A stretch of 43,985 bases of DNA from Bifidobacterium breve (GTDB lineage: Bacteria > Actinomycetota > Actinomycetes > Nanopelagicales > Nanopelagicaceae). The notes beneath the pieces were generated by a model, which saw nothing but the letters and a program-made list of their open reading frames with translations, did not search any database and was not told where the DNA came from. The position numbers and the translations under genes are program-made. The DNA is taken from NCBI GenBank assembly GCA_945876865.1, contig CAMCPZ010000008.1, forward strand, positions 1-43,985, read 5' to 3'. Shown here in pieces: positions 33,420 to 41,616 of the stretch; position 1 is the stretch's first letter; every line of letters begins with the position of its first letter.

Positions 33420-34756
33420 TAAAGCGCACCACTTCCTTGAGAGAAACCTTGGGTATCTGATGTTGATGCCAACGCATCAACCAAATCATCAGCGAGAATT
33501 CGACCAACTGGCTTATTTTTCTCATCTACGACGATGATTGAAGAGCCTCGGTTATTTGCGAATTCATCAATTACTTCATCTAGCCTGGTATTTAAATTCA
33601 CTGTGGTCGGATATGGCGGACCCATTAGGGATGACAATTTAGCGCTGGGTTTGGCAGCTATTAACTCGATAATCTGAATGTGATCAAGAAGTTTTCCGCG
33701 AGCATCTACTACAACAATGCCATCTGAAATATCTCTACCTCTGTGCTCCACTAATAGTGCAAGTGCAGATGCGACGGTGTCAGCTTCGTGGGTAATTAGC
33801 ATATGTGAAGTCATGATTCCACCAGCAAGAGTTTCATCGAATTCAACCAGCTTGCGAAGTTGCTTTGCGACCGAAACATCCATCTCCATAAAAATACTTT
33901 CCCGGTGATCGTCATCTAAATCACGAAGAACTTCGGCACCTTCATCTGGCTCCATGCGTGAAATAAGTTCAGCAGATCTCTGTGCTGATAAACCACGCAA
34001 TAATCCTTGTAACTCTTCATCTTCCATCTCTTCTAACGCATCTGCAGCGAGATCTGGATCGAGCATTTCGATTAAGGCATTTCGTTCACGGCCTGCTAAA
34101 TCTTCAATCAAGTCTGCCAAATCTGCAGGACGAAGTTGCCCAAGAGCTGCTCGAGATTCAGTTGATCTAACAACTCCAGTTCCATGTGCCAGCGAAGCCA
34201 CATTTGCCCAATCAATAACATGCTTTGGAATTGGTCCACGGCCAAGCGCACCTGGGAAAATTCTGCGAATGAATGCTTTGAATGAAATATCTACCCCGAC
34301 AACACGAATTTCACGATCTAGCGGTGCCAAATAAAGATCGGAAGACCGAACTACCCGGAGCCCATTTACATCGACAATTTGATGGTCCAGAACATCAGCA
34401 TCTAACAAGGATTCGCCCTCGCGTCTTGTGAATTCTGTCAGGTCTACTTTTGCTGAAGATAATTCAATTTCATTCTGAGCTAACTTTGAAATTCTGGCAC
34501 CATCAATAAATGATTTGCTCTGACCAACTTTTACGATTAATCCTGATACTGGTGGATAAGAATCTTCACCATGTCTAACTACAACATCTACGAGGCGCCC
34601 GATTTCTCTTCCACCTTGATACTTAACGGGCTTACCAATTAAGCCAGCTAATGAGACCAAAGATTCACGGATACTTTTACGTTGCAAGACTAATTCGCTG
34701 CGGCCGACGAACCGTTTAGCCACTGTGTTGATGCTCTTTACTGGTGGCGTTCTCAT
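33419..34756 (-). CDS. Soluble MgtE-type regulatory protein (PRC, MgtE_N, CBS)
   Basis: A 445-aa protein without membrane helices. Two PRC-barrel-like stretches (about 33-105 and 118-160, with GKPVKYQGGREIGRLVDVVV) are followed by a helical MgtE_N superhelix (203-305, with LADLIEDLAGRERNALIEMLDPDLAADALEEM), the junction AGGIMTSHM, and two CBS domains (about 316-367 and 378-430). In MgtE these parts sense Mg2+ and gate the channel, but the channel itself is absent here. The Nramp-like carrier follows on the same message. In M. tuberculosis a comparable protein (Rv1232c, from memory) lies near mrp. It has a leaderless promoter. Confidence 0.87.
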   Translation of the reverse strand: MRTPPVKSINTVAKRFVGRSELVLQRKSIRESLVSLAGLIGKPVKYQGGREIGRLVDVVVRHGEDSYPPVSGLIVKVGQSKSFIDGARISKLAQNEIELSSAKVDLTEFTRREGESLLDADVLDHQIVDVNGLRVVRSSDLYLAPLDREIRVVGVDISFKAFIRRIFPGALGRGPIPKHVIDWANVASLAHGTGVVRSTESRAALGQLRPADLADLIEDLAGRERNALIEMLDPDLAADALEEMEDEELQGLLRGLSAQRSAELISRMEPDEGAEVLRDLDDDHRESIFMEMDVSVAKQLRKLVEFDETLAGGIMTSHMLITHEADTVASALALLVEHRGRDISDGIVVVDARGKLLDHIQIIELIAAKPSAKLSSLMGPPYPTTVNLNTRLDEVIDEFANNRGSSIIVVDEKNKPVGRILADDLVDALASTSDTQGFSQGSGAL

Positions 34757-34762
34757 AGCCCA

Positions 34763-34768
34763 ATCTTA
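34763..34768 (-). promoter_or_regulatory. -10 element of a leaderless promoter (MgtE_N/CBS gene)
   Basis: TAAGAT on the minus strand, six bases (TGGGCT), then the ATG at 34756. It falls in the 19-base gap after the mrp stop, so the metal-transport genes can be expressed apart from mrp. Confidence 0.5.
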
Positions 34769-34775
34769 GGCGATG

Positions 34776-35900
34776 TTAAGAGAGGGAGAGCCTGACCCCA
34801 ACCAGAGACTTCGGCCGAAGGGTAATTTTCTCGACTATCGCCGCGAAAGATTCACTTGCTGGACATGTTGGATCACTTATAACAATTGGATTTCCGATAT
34901 CTCCACCCTCGCGCAGTGCGGGGGCAAATGGAATCTGCCCAATCAATGCAACATCAGCGCCAACTAATTCAGATAGTTGTTTTGCGGTTTCCAATCCGCC
35001 ACCCGTACCAAATATCGCAATTGGTTCTCCGCATTTAGCACAAACCGAGTCCGACATATTTTCGATAACCCCAATAATGTGCTGTTTTAATTGGTGAGCA
35101 ATTCGCCCGGCGCGCTCTGAAACTTCAGCAGCCGCAATTTGTGGTGTAGTAACAACAATAATTTCCGATGCTGGTAATAGCTGGCCTAATGAGATTGCAA
35201 TGTCACCGGTGCCTGGTGGCAAATCCAAAAGGAGTAAATCAAGATCTCCCCAATAAGCATCGCTCAATAACTGTTCTAGAACCTTATGCAACATCGGCCC
35301 ACGAAATGCAACTGCATCTGAACGCTCGGGCTTAAACATCTCCATTGAAACAACTTTTACACCATATGCCTCGACTGGAATAAAAGTTTGATCAATTGCT
35401 GTTGGTCGCTTGCCAACAATTCCCATTAGCCTTGGAATTGAATGTCCGTAAACATCGGCATCCAAAATTCCAACTTTCAAACCTTTCTGTGCTGCTGCAA
35501 CTGCCAAATTTGCAGTTACTGATGATTTTCCGACGCCACCTTTACCTGAAGCAATCCCTATTACTCGGGTCAGCGAATCTGGTTGGGCAAATGGAATGAA
35601 TTTTTCGCGGCCACCGTTTAACAATTTCTTAACATTGTTGCGTTGTTCTTCATTCATAACACCAAAGGTCAAGTCAAGAGATTTCACTTCAGTAATCGGT
35701 TCAAGCGAGACTGAAATATCTTTCTGCAACCTATCGCGCATTGGGCAACCAGAGATGGTAAGTAAAATTGTTATTGCTGCAACGCCATTGATAAATTCAA
35801 CTGATTGCACCATTCCTAATTCTGGAAGTGGGCGATGTAATTCTGGATCAGAAACACCTTTTAGCGCTTCATGAATTCTTTCAACTATTGCACTTGTCAT
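34776..35900 (-). CDS. mrp: Mrp/ApbC iron-sulfur cluster carrier ATPase
   Basis: A 374-aa P-loop NTPase of the Mrp/NBP35 family that carries or inserts Fe-S clusters. The N-terminal DUF59 domain (about 5-80) has SDPELHRPLPELGMV and the cysteine in TISGCPMRD. The deviant Walker A is SGKGGVGKSS (118-127), followed by GILDADVYGHSIPRLMG, LLLDLPPGTGDIAISLGQ and the cluster-binding CAKCGE. Its ATG overlaps the tatB stop by four bases, so the two are co-translated. Confidence 0.92.
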   Translation of the reverse strand: MTSAIVERIHEALKGVSDPELHRPLPELGMVQSVEFINGVAAITILLTISGCPMRDRLQKDISVSLEPITEVKSLDLTFGVMNEEQRNNVKKLLNGGREKFIPFAQPDSLTRVIGIASGKGGVGKSSVTANLAVAAAQKGLKVGILDADVYGHSIPRLMGIVGKRPTAIDQTFIPVEAYGVKVVSMEMFKPERSDAVAFRGPMLHKVLEQLLSDAYWGDLDLLLLDLPPGTGDIAISLGQLLPASEIIVVTTPQIAAAEVSERAGRIAHQLKQHIIGVIENMSDSVCAKCGEPIAIFGTGGGLETAKQLSELVGADVALIGQIPFAPALREGGDIGNPIVISDPTCPASESFAAIVEKITLRPKSLVGVRLSLS

Positions 35901-36202
35901 AGCAAATCGGGATCAATCTTCGCAGCTTTTTTTATCTCTGCTATTTCAGCTGCAGGTTCCGCCAAAGCTTCACTGACGTGCCTTGAAATAAACTTCTTCG
36001 GGTTTAAATCCGCGACGGTCAAGTCTTCGTATCCGGGCCCAAGATTCTCGCGTAAATCCTTAGTTGCTCCCTGCGCCAGATTGCGAACTTTGCGAATGAG
36101 GCCTGCTAAGTCGGAGGTTAATTTTGGAAGCCGATCTGGACCTACCAAAACTGCAGCCACCAAGGCGATTGCAATGAACTCCCCAGCACCGATTCCGAAC
36201 AT
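35897..36202 (-). CDS. tatB: Sec-independent protein translocase subunit TatB
   Basis: A 101-aa single-helix protein of the twin-arginine translocase. MFGIGAGEFIAIALVAAVLVGPDRLPKL is the short membrane anchor with the Gly-Pro hinge; the amphipathic helix LTSDLAGLIRKVRNLAQGATKDLREN follows. The early acidic residue in the helix (E8) and the position between htrA and mrp favour TatB over TatA. It has a TAGGAT-N6-ATG leaderless promoter. tatA and tatC are not in this window. Confidence 0.88.
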   Translation of the reverse strand: MFGIGAGEFIAIALVAAVLVGPDRLPKLTSDLAGLIRKVRNLAQGATKDLRENLGPGYEDLTVADLNPKKFISRHVSEALAEPAAEIAEIKKAAKIDPDLL

Positions 36203-36208
36203 TTTCGA

Positions 36209-36214
36209 ATCCTA
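36209..36214 (-). promoter_or_regulatory. -10 element of a leaderless promoter (tatB)
   Basis: TAGGAT on the minus strand, six bases (TCGAAA), then the ATG at 36202, inside the 35-base gap after htrA. Confidence 0.5.
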
Positions 36215-36237
36215 TATCTAATCTCAGTTAAATGTAT

Positions 36238-37392
36238 TTATTTTGCAGCAATAAGCACAAGTGAGACTTCTCTGGTAACGCCGTCGCGTTTGAATTTAAT
36301 TTTAATCTTGTCACCAACGTTAAATGAGCGAACTTTAATGATTGCCTCATCCGCAGTATTTACCGACTTGCCAGCAATTTCAATGATGACATCGCCGGGT
36401 TTAATTCCAGCACGCTCTGCTGGACCATTTGGAGTTACAGAGCCAGCCGCATCAGGAATCTTCGCACCGGTTCCGTTGTAGGTAATGTCAAGAGAGACGC
36501 CCATAATTGGATAAGTAGAACTTCCATTTTTAATTAATTGATCAGCAGTTTTTCGCGCTTGATTAATTGGGATAGCAAAACCCAATCCAATAGATCCACT
36601 CTGGCCGCCAAATGCTGATCCGGTTGTGGCGATAGCAGAGTTCACTCCAATAACTGCACCTGAAAGATCTACAAGTGGACCACCTGAGTTGCCGGGATTA
36701 ATTGCGGCATCAGTCTGAATTGCATTTATAAATGAGCTCTCTCTGGTTCCGCTACCAGATGTAACTGGGCGATTTTTTGCACTAATGATTCCTGATGTAA
36801 CAGTTCCGGTTAAGCCAAGTGGTGAGCCAATTGCAATTACACCATCGCCAACTTGAACCGCATCGCTATCACCGAGTTGTAATGCAGGCGCATCACTTAC
36901 TTTAATTTTGATTACTGCTAAATCATATGCAACATCGCGGCCGACTAATTTGGCATCATAAGTCTTGCCGTTAGCTAATTGAACTCGCATCGAAGCACCA
37001 GCTGTTGCAACAAGTGAGATCACATGATTATTTGTAAGAATATGCCCGGTGTTGTCGAGAAAGAATCCTGACCCTGAACCACCACTATTGCCTCTGCTAA
37101 CTTCGATCGATACCACCGATGGTGAAACCCGAGCCGCAATTCCGGCAATTGATCCTGGTTTACGTTCAATCGTGCTCTTGGTTGATACTAAATTTGTTCT
37201 TGTATCAAGTTCTGCTGAAGTGCGCCCGACAATGCTTCCAACAACGCCAGCAATTAAGGCCATTGCAATCGCAATTCCGAAACTTACGGTTCTGGTATTT
37301 CGCTTCTTAACGTCTTGCGCTGTGACAACTTTATAATCTGAAATCCACCATGGAGTAACTGGTCCATCAGGGTTGTTCGAGTTACCGGCCAT
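36238..37392 (-). CDS. htrA: HtrA/DegP-type serine protease with PDZ domain
   Basis: A 384-aa membrane-anchored protease for envelope protein quality control. A cytoplasmic tail of about 35 residues is followed by one membrane helix (FGIAIAMALIAGVVGSIVG), a trypsin-like domain with H123 (TNNHVIS), D157 (AYDLAVIKI) and S236 (NPGNSGGP), and a C-terminal PDZ domain from about 285 (GPAERAGIKPGDVIIEIAGKSV). I use the ATG at 37392, just after the methyltransferase stop; a TTG two codons upstream is possible. In mycobacteria sigE and an anti-sigma gene lie between the methyltransferase and htrA; here the two genes abut. Confidence 0.92.
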   Translation of the reverse strand: MAGNSNNPDGPVTPWWISDYKVVTAQDVKKRNTRTVSFGIAIAMALIAGVVGSIVGRTSAELDTRTNLVSTKSTIERKPGSIAGIAARVSPSVVSIEVSRGNSGGSGSGFFLDNTGHILTNNHVISLVATAGASMRVQLANGKTYDAKLVGRDVAYDLAVIKIKVSDAPALQLGDSDAVQVGDGVIAIGSPLGLTGTVTSGIISAKNRPVTSGSGTRESSFINAIQTDAAINPGNSGGPLVDLSGAVIGVNSAIATTGSAFGGQSGSIGLGFAIPINQARKTADQLIKNGSSTYPIMGVSLDITYNGTGAKIPDAAGSVTPNGPAERAGIKPGDVIIEIAGKSVNTADEAIIKVRSFNVGDKIKIKFKRDGVTREVSLVLIAAK

Positions 37393-37394
37393 AA

Positions 37395-38039
37395 TCAAAT
37401 CTTACGAGCGAGAAGTGCCCCGCCGCCAATTGGAATTAGTGATGAGCTCCATCTCGAATCTTCTTTGATGGCCTTAATGGAATCGCGGCGGGCGATGGTT
37501 TCAAAGTCGCGTTGAGTAGGGTCGGCAACCTTGCCACCATCAAGCGCGTTATCAATAATCAGCACACCACTTGGCTTCAGTAATCTATAACTCTCTTGCA
37601 CTACATCAACCATATCTATTGGTGATCTCACAATCATTAAGTCGTAATTTGAATCCGCTAACTTTCCAACGACTTCGACAATATTTCCTGTGATTAATCT
37701 GAATCTTTGCGCAGAGATGCCGGCTTCTTCCAAAATCTCTTTCGCGCTGGCTGAATGTTCGCGCTCAGAATCGATCGAGGTAAATGTCGCATCTTTTGGC
37801 GCTCCATTAAAAATCCATAGACCGCTCACGCCAGAGCCAGTTCCAATTTCAACAATTGATTTTGCAGAGATTAATCCGGCAACAAAATTGATTAAACCAC
37901 CAACACCAATTGTTGGATCGGGTGCTCCGATTTCAGCGCCATTCTTTCTCGCCTGTTGCATAAAGAAATCTTCATGCGGAAAGTTTTCAGCAAAGGCTGA
38001 CATGTCACCACGGTTGGATAACGGCTTCTCAGTGGTCAT
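37395..38039 (-). CDS. O-methyltransferase (class I SAM)
   Basis: A 214-aa SAM-dependent methyltransferase of the caffeoyl-CoA/catechol O-methyltransferase group. IVEIGTGSGVSGLWI is the SAM motif, FTSIDSEREHSASAKEILEEAG the adenine loop, and LLKPSGVLIIDNALDGGKV a metal-dependent OMT signature. The substrate is unknown. The ATG at 38039 overlaps the pepA stop (ATGA), which I prefer to an ATG at 38054 further inside pepA. M. tuberculosis has a related gene (Rv1220c) beside sigE/htrA, so the gene is part of a conserved block. Confidence 0.87.
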   Translation of the reverse strand: MTTEKPLSNRGDMSAFAENFPHEDFFMQQARKNGAEIGAPDPTIGVGGLINFVAGLISAKSIVEIGTGSGVSGLWIFNGAPKDATFTSIDSEREHSASAKEILEEAGISAQRFRLITGNIVEVVGKLADSNYDLMIVRSPIDMVDVVQESYRLLKPSGVLIIDNALDGGKVADPTQRDFETIARRDSIKAIKEDSRWSSSLIPIGGGALLARKI

Positions 38040-39538
38040 AGAGAAGTCAACCACTCGATTAGCAATCTAACACCGAAGCCAGTGCCGCCTTTTGGATTTT
38101 CTCCAGAATCATTTTCAGAGCGAGCCGGACCAGCGATATCGAGGTGCACCCATTTTCGATTGCCCGCAAAATGCTCCAAGAAAAGTGCGGCTGTGATCGA
38201 GCCGCCGTTAAAATCTGGTTTTTCTGCGGTGTGATTGAAGTCTGCAATTTCACTTGCAAGTGCAGTTTTGTAATCATCAATTAATGGCATATGCCATACC
38301 CGCTCGCCAGAACCCTGTCCGGCATCGTATAAAGATTGGGCTAATGAAATATCGCGGGTATACATCGCTGCATACTGCCTGCCAAGTCCAAGAGTTGCTG
38401 CACCTGTGAGAGTTGCAATATCAATTAAATAATCTGGCTTTAGTTCTGCATCTGCATATGCCAGGCCATCTGCAAGAACTAACCGGCCTTCAGCATCTGT
38501 GTTAATTACTTCAACTGTGGTTCCACCATAATGAGTAATAACATCGGAAGGTCTCTGCGAAGTGCTAGATAAAGCATTTTCGGCGCACATCAAAATTCCA
38601 GTTACCCGAACCTTTGGAGCATTTGCACCCAATTTTGCAATTGCAATTACTGTGGCTAGAACTGCAGCTGCGCCAGACATGTCGCTCTTCATTCCAACCA
38701 TATTTTCATAAGGTCGCTTAAGTGAAACCCCTCCGGTATCGAAGGTGATTCCTTTGCCTACCAAAACAACATGTGGCCAATTCTTTGAGCCCCGCGGTTC
38801 GTATGAAACTTGAACCAACCTTGGTCCGGGCTTAGGAGCAGAATTTCCAACTGCAAGTAAGCCACCGAATTTAGTTAATGCGGCTCCGCTTTTAACTTCA
38901 ATTTTAAGTGCAGAATCTCTCGCTTTTGCGACAAGAGCCTTAGCTTGGTCGGCAATCCAGAGTGGATTCTTTATATTTGAAGGAGTGTGTATTAAATCGC
39001 GAGCAAGCCAGACACCTTCGGCAAGCAATCTGGCATCAGATATTTCATTTTCAAATTTTCCGACTAAAGTAAAACTGGCTGCCTTCAGAACTTTTGGAGG
39101 TGGGCTCTTCTGGCTCCAGGAATAACTTGCTAAAGCGATTGCAACGGAATGGTTGCGAGCGCTCTGCTTTGTTGTGACTAGCGCATTTAATATTGCCGAT
39201 CCAGAGCTCTTAACTTTACGCGATAGCGAAGTTCCGGCCTTGCGTAAATCATCAGAACTATTATCACCAATCCCCACAAAATAGATCCGAGAGATTTTTG
39301 CTTCTGGCGCCGAAATTGGAACTTCAATTAATTCCCCAGCTTTACCTGTGGCATCTGGCCAATTTGAAAGTAAGTTTTCTAATTTAATATTGAAATATTT
39401 CTCAATAGCCTTAATTGCTTTTGGATTGCCTAACTCAAGGCCGTTATCTGATTTAGCAATTGGAACCGCGACAGCGTCATACTTTGAGAAATCGATATCT
39501 GAAATCAATAAGCAATCAATTTCCGGCAATAGTTTCAC
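38036..39538 (-). CDS. pepA: Leucyl aminopeptidase (M17)
   Basis: A cytoplasmic two-metal aminopeptidase that removes N-terminal residues from peptides. In the 500-aa protein the catalytic set is K262, D267 and K274 (GKGITFDTGGVSLK), D286 (MKSDMSGA), and D348, E350 and R352 in the signature NTDAEGRL. DFNHTAEKPDFNGGSITAALFL and WVHLDIAGPA complete the active region. The N-terminal 165 residues are the less conserved M17 N-domain. The start is GTG at 39538. It heads the pepA-methyltransferase-htrA run. Confidence 0.93.
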   Translation of the reverse strand: MKLLPEIDCLLISDIDFSKYDAVAVPIAKSDNGLELGNPKAIKAIEKYFNIKLENLLSNWPDATGKAGELIEVPISAPEAKISRIYFVGIGDNSSDDLRKAGTSLSRKVKSSGSAILNALVTTKQSARNHSVAIALASYSWSQKSPPPKVLKAASFTLVGKFENEISDARLLAEGVWLARDLIHTPSNIKNPLWIADQAKALVAKARDSALKIEVKSGAALTKFGGLLAVGNSAPKPGPRLVQVSYEPRGSKNWPHVVLVGKGITFDTGGVSLKRPYENMVGMKSDMSGAAAVLATVIAIAKLGANAPKVRVTGILMCAENALSSTSQRPSDVITHYGGTTVEVINTDAEGRLVLADGLAYADAELKPDYLIDIATLTGAATLGLGRQYAAMYTRDISLAQSLYDAGQGSGERVWHMPLIDDYKTALASEIADFNHTAEKPDFNGGSITAALFLEHFAGNRKWVHLDIAGPARSENDSGENPKGGTGFGVRLLIEWLTSL

Positions 39539-39572
39539 GACTTTTGCTTATCCCAATACCCGCAAGGACTTG

Positions 39573-39752
39573 TTACTTCTTAACGAGGGAGACCGCTGCC
39601 TGTAGTGCATTTCCAAGATTTGTGGCTTCTTCAACATTTAACTCGACGACTAAACGTCCGCCGCCTTCTAGAGGGATCCGCATAACAAAACTGCGAGCTT
39701 CCTTGGTAACTTCCATGGGTCCATCACCAGTTCGAGGTTTCATGGCTGCCAT
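39573..39752 (-). CDS. DUF3117 family small protein
   Basis: A 59-aa protein, too short for many gene callers but clearly real. It starts MAAMKPRTGDGPMEVTKE, continues VMRIPLEGGGRLVVELNVEEATNLGNAL and ends AAVSLVKK, which is the actinobacterial DUF3117 pattern (Rv1211 in M. tuberculosis, from memory). AAAGGAGC precedes the ATG with good spacing, one of the strongest ribosome binding sites in the window. The function is unknown. The region 39753-39877 upstream holds no further gene that I can see and must carry its promoter. Confidence 0.88.
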   Translation of the reverse strand: MAAMKPRTGDGPMEVTKEARSFVMRIPLEGGGRLVVELNVEEATNLGNALQAAVSLVKK

Positions 39753-39877
39753 GTTTTGCTCCTTTTACATTTAGTTGCATTATTGATGATTTAGTGGTGC
39801 TTTACATCTTGGGGGTAACGCAGTGGGTAAGTATCTCGCAAAAGCGGTGGTGAAAGGAAATTGAAAAAACCTCGGGA

Positions 39878-40063
39878 TTAGCCCTGATTTAACGCGGAGA
39901 GTAGACGAGATTTGCCGCTCGTGATAACGCTTTGAACCGCGCGTTCTGGGACTCCAAGCGCCTCGGCAATCTCCTCGGGCGACATGGATCGGATGTAATG
40001 CATCGTGAGAATAAAGCGCTCTTCTTCCGGCAAACTAGCTAGAAGTTCGGAGAGTGCGCCCAT
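39878..40063 (-). CDS. Stand-alone sigma-70 region 4-like DNA-binding protein
   Basis: A 61-aa protein that consists almost only of a sigma-70 region 4 helix-turn-helix: LPEEERFILTMHYIRSMSPEEIAEALGVPERAVQSVITSGKSRLLSAL. Regions 1 to 3, and with them core-binding and -10 recognition, are missing. It could be an anti-sigma-like or promoter-modulating protein, or the rump of an ECF sigma factor. A TAACCT-N6-ATG leaderless promoter supports that it is expressed on its own. It follows the LOG gene by 51 bases on the same strand. Confidence 0.75.
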   Translation of the reverse strand: MGALSELLASLPEEERFILTMHYIRSMSPEEIAEALGVPERAVQSVITSGKSRLLSALNQG

Positions 40064-40069
40064 AACCCT

Positions 40070-40075
40070 AGGTTA
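40070..40075 (-). promoter_or_regulatory. -10 element of a leaderless promoter (sigma region 4 gene)
   Basis: TAACCT on the minus strand, six bases (AGGGTT), then the ATG at 40063, in the 51-base gap after the LOG gene. Confidence 0.45.
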
Positions 40076-40114
40076 CCCGTCTAACTTAAGGTTTATAAGT
40101 AACTTACTTCCGGG

Positions 40115-40648
40115 TTATGGCTTGCAAGCACGAATTGCGCTTGGAATATCGCGGCACCAAGCAACTAATTCATTTGAAGTGGCACCGATCAATTCTTCTT
40201 GACTTAAATAATCCAGCGAAGTTTGCAGCATCTCATAAGTTCCAAAAGGGTCACATACAACAACGGGTTTTGAGTGGTATCCCAATTTACGACCAACCCA
40301 AATTTCAAAGAACTCTTCCAAGGTTCCGATTCCACCTGGCAGCATTATGAAGGCATCAGAGATCTCTTCAATCTTGGCTTTGCGAGTTCGCATATTTGAA
40401 ACAGTGAACATTTCGGTAGCTTCTGGATCTGCAAATTCAATTGTTAAAAGTTTCTCCGGAATCACTCCGAAAGTTTTAGCACCACGTTCACGTGCGCCTC
40501 GGGCAGCTGCGCCCATCATCGAAACTTGACCGCCGCCCCACACCAAGTCAGCGCCACTGGTGGCGATAGCAACACCAACATCGAAGGCCAGATCAAGATA
40601 CTTCTGGTCAATACTTGTCGATGCTGAGCAATAAACGGCTATTCGCAT
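40115..40648 (-). CDS. LOG-family nucleoside 5'-monophosphate phosphoribohydrolase
   Basis: A 177-aa LOG (lonely guy) family protein, which splits cytokinin-type or ordinary nucleoside monophosphates into base and ribose 5-phosphate. MRIAVYCSAST is the usual start, GGGQVSMMGAAARGA stands for the GGGxxGLMG loop, and MLPGGIGTLEEFFEIW is the catalytic PGGxGTxxE signature. In actinobacteria this gene typically sits near dapD/dapE, as here (dapD is divergent 45 bases away). The biological substrate is not known. Confidence 0.88.
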   Translation of the reverse strand: MRIAVYCSASTSIDQKYLDLAFDVGVAIATSGADLVWGGGQVSMMGAAARGARERGAKTFGVIPEKLLTIEFADPEATEMFTVSNMRTRKAKIEEISDAFIMLPGGIGTLEEFFEIWVGRKLGYHSKPVVVCDPFGTYEMLQTSLDYLSQEELIGATSNELVAWCRDIPSAIRACKP

Positions 40649-40681
40649 AATAAATGAAGTCTAGTATCAGATTGGTTTTGG

Positions 40682-40687
40682 TAGCGT
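40682..40687 (+). promoter_or_regulatory. -10 element of a leaderless promoter (dapD)
   Basis: TAGCGT, six bases (TATCTC), then the ATG at 40694, in the 45-base gap shared with the divergent LOG gene. Confidence 0.5.
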
Positions 40688-40693
40688 TATCTC

Positions 40694-41611
40694 ATGAGAA
40701 GCGCCTTTGGATTTGGAATCGCCAGCACCACAAATTCTGGTGAAGTTTTAGATGTCTGGTTTGATTCACTTGGAATCGGCAAGCTTGCGGAAAATAACGA
40801 CCCTGACCTTTCGCAATTTACCGGAGACGATCCAATCCGAGAGGTAACTAAATCAAAGGTTAGTATCGAAATTGATTTAGATGCCCCTCCGAAAAGCGTT
40901 GCCGATGCCTATCTAAGGCTTCATCTACTTTCGCATCGAATTGTTAAACCGCATGGCCAATCACTAGATGGAATATTTGGCATTTTAAATAATGTGGTCT
41001 GGACATCTGCTGGACCATGTTCGGTTTCAACCTTTAGCTCGGTTGGGCCAAAGTTGCGAGCTAAGCATGGAACCCTCACAGTTTTTTCAGTAGATAAGTT
41101 CCCAAGAATGGTTGATTACGTAGTTCCAGAAGGTGTTCGCATTGCTGATGCGGATCGAGTTCGACTTGGTGCCTATCTTTCAAGTGGCACAACTGTCATG
41201 CATGAAGGCTTTGTTAATTTCAACGCAGGGACGCTCGGTAAATCTATGGTTGAAGGCCGCATCAGTGCTGGCGTTGTTGTTGGAGATGGAAGTGATATTG
41301 GCGGCGGTGCTTCGATCATGGGAACTTTAAGCGGTGGCGGTAAGCAAGTAATTTCGATTGGCGAACGCTGTTTATTGGGGGCAAATGCTGGTTTGGGAAT
41401 CTCACTTGGAAACGATTGTGTTGTCGAATCTGGAACTTACATAACTGCAGGTTCAAAAATATCGCTTCCAGATAACAGTGTTGTTAAAGCTAGTGAACTT
41501 TCTGGCGCAAATAACCTGTTATTCCGACGCAACTCAAAGAGCGGCGCACTCGAGGCGCTACCTAAGACTGGCAGTTGGGGCGGATTGAATTCAGTCCTTC
41601 ACGCAAATTAA
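40694..41611 (+). CDS. dapD: Tetrahydrodipicolinate N-succinyltransferase
   Basis: DapD adds a succinyl group from succinyl-CoA to tetrahydrodipicolinate in the lysine/diaminopimelate pathway, one step before DapC. The 305-aa protein is the actinobacterial long form. The N-terminal half (FGFGIASTTNSGEVLDVWFDSLGIG, LHLLSHRIVKPHG) is followed by a left-handed beta-helix of hexapeptide repeats (GAYLSSGTTVMHEGFVNFNAGTLGKSMVEGR, IGGGASIMGTLSGGGKQVISIGERCLLGANAGLG). With dapC at 23274 it shows that the succinylase route is used. It converges on the SpoIID-domain gene with a five-base gap. Confidence 0.93.
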   Translation: MRSAFGFGIASTTNSGEVLDVWFDSLGIGKLAENNDPDLSQFTGDDPIREVTKSKVSIEIDLDAPPKSVADAYLRLHLLSHRIVKPHGQSLDGIFGILNNVVWTSAGPCSVSTFSSVGPKLRAKHGTLTVFSVDKFPRMVDYVVPEGVRIADADRVRLGAYLSSGTTVMHEGFVNFNAGTLGKSMVEGRISAGVVVGDGSDIGGGASIMGTLSGGGKQVISIGERCLLGANAGLGISLGNDCVVESGTYITAGSKISLPDNSVVKASELSGANNLLFRRNSKSGALEALPKTGSWGGLNSVLHAN

Positions 41612-41616
41612 TTTTT

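Noticed and set aside
39869-39893. Small inverted repeat near CTCGGGATTAGCCCTGA as a terminator of the sigma region 4 gene
   Set aside because: Only three pairs are sound and no T-run follows on the relevant strand.
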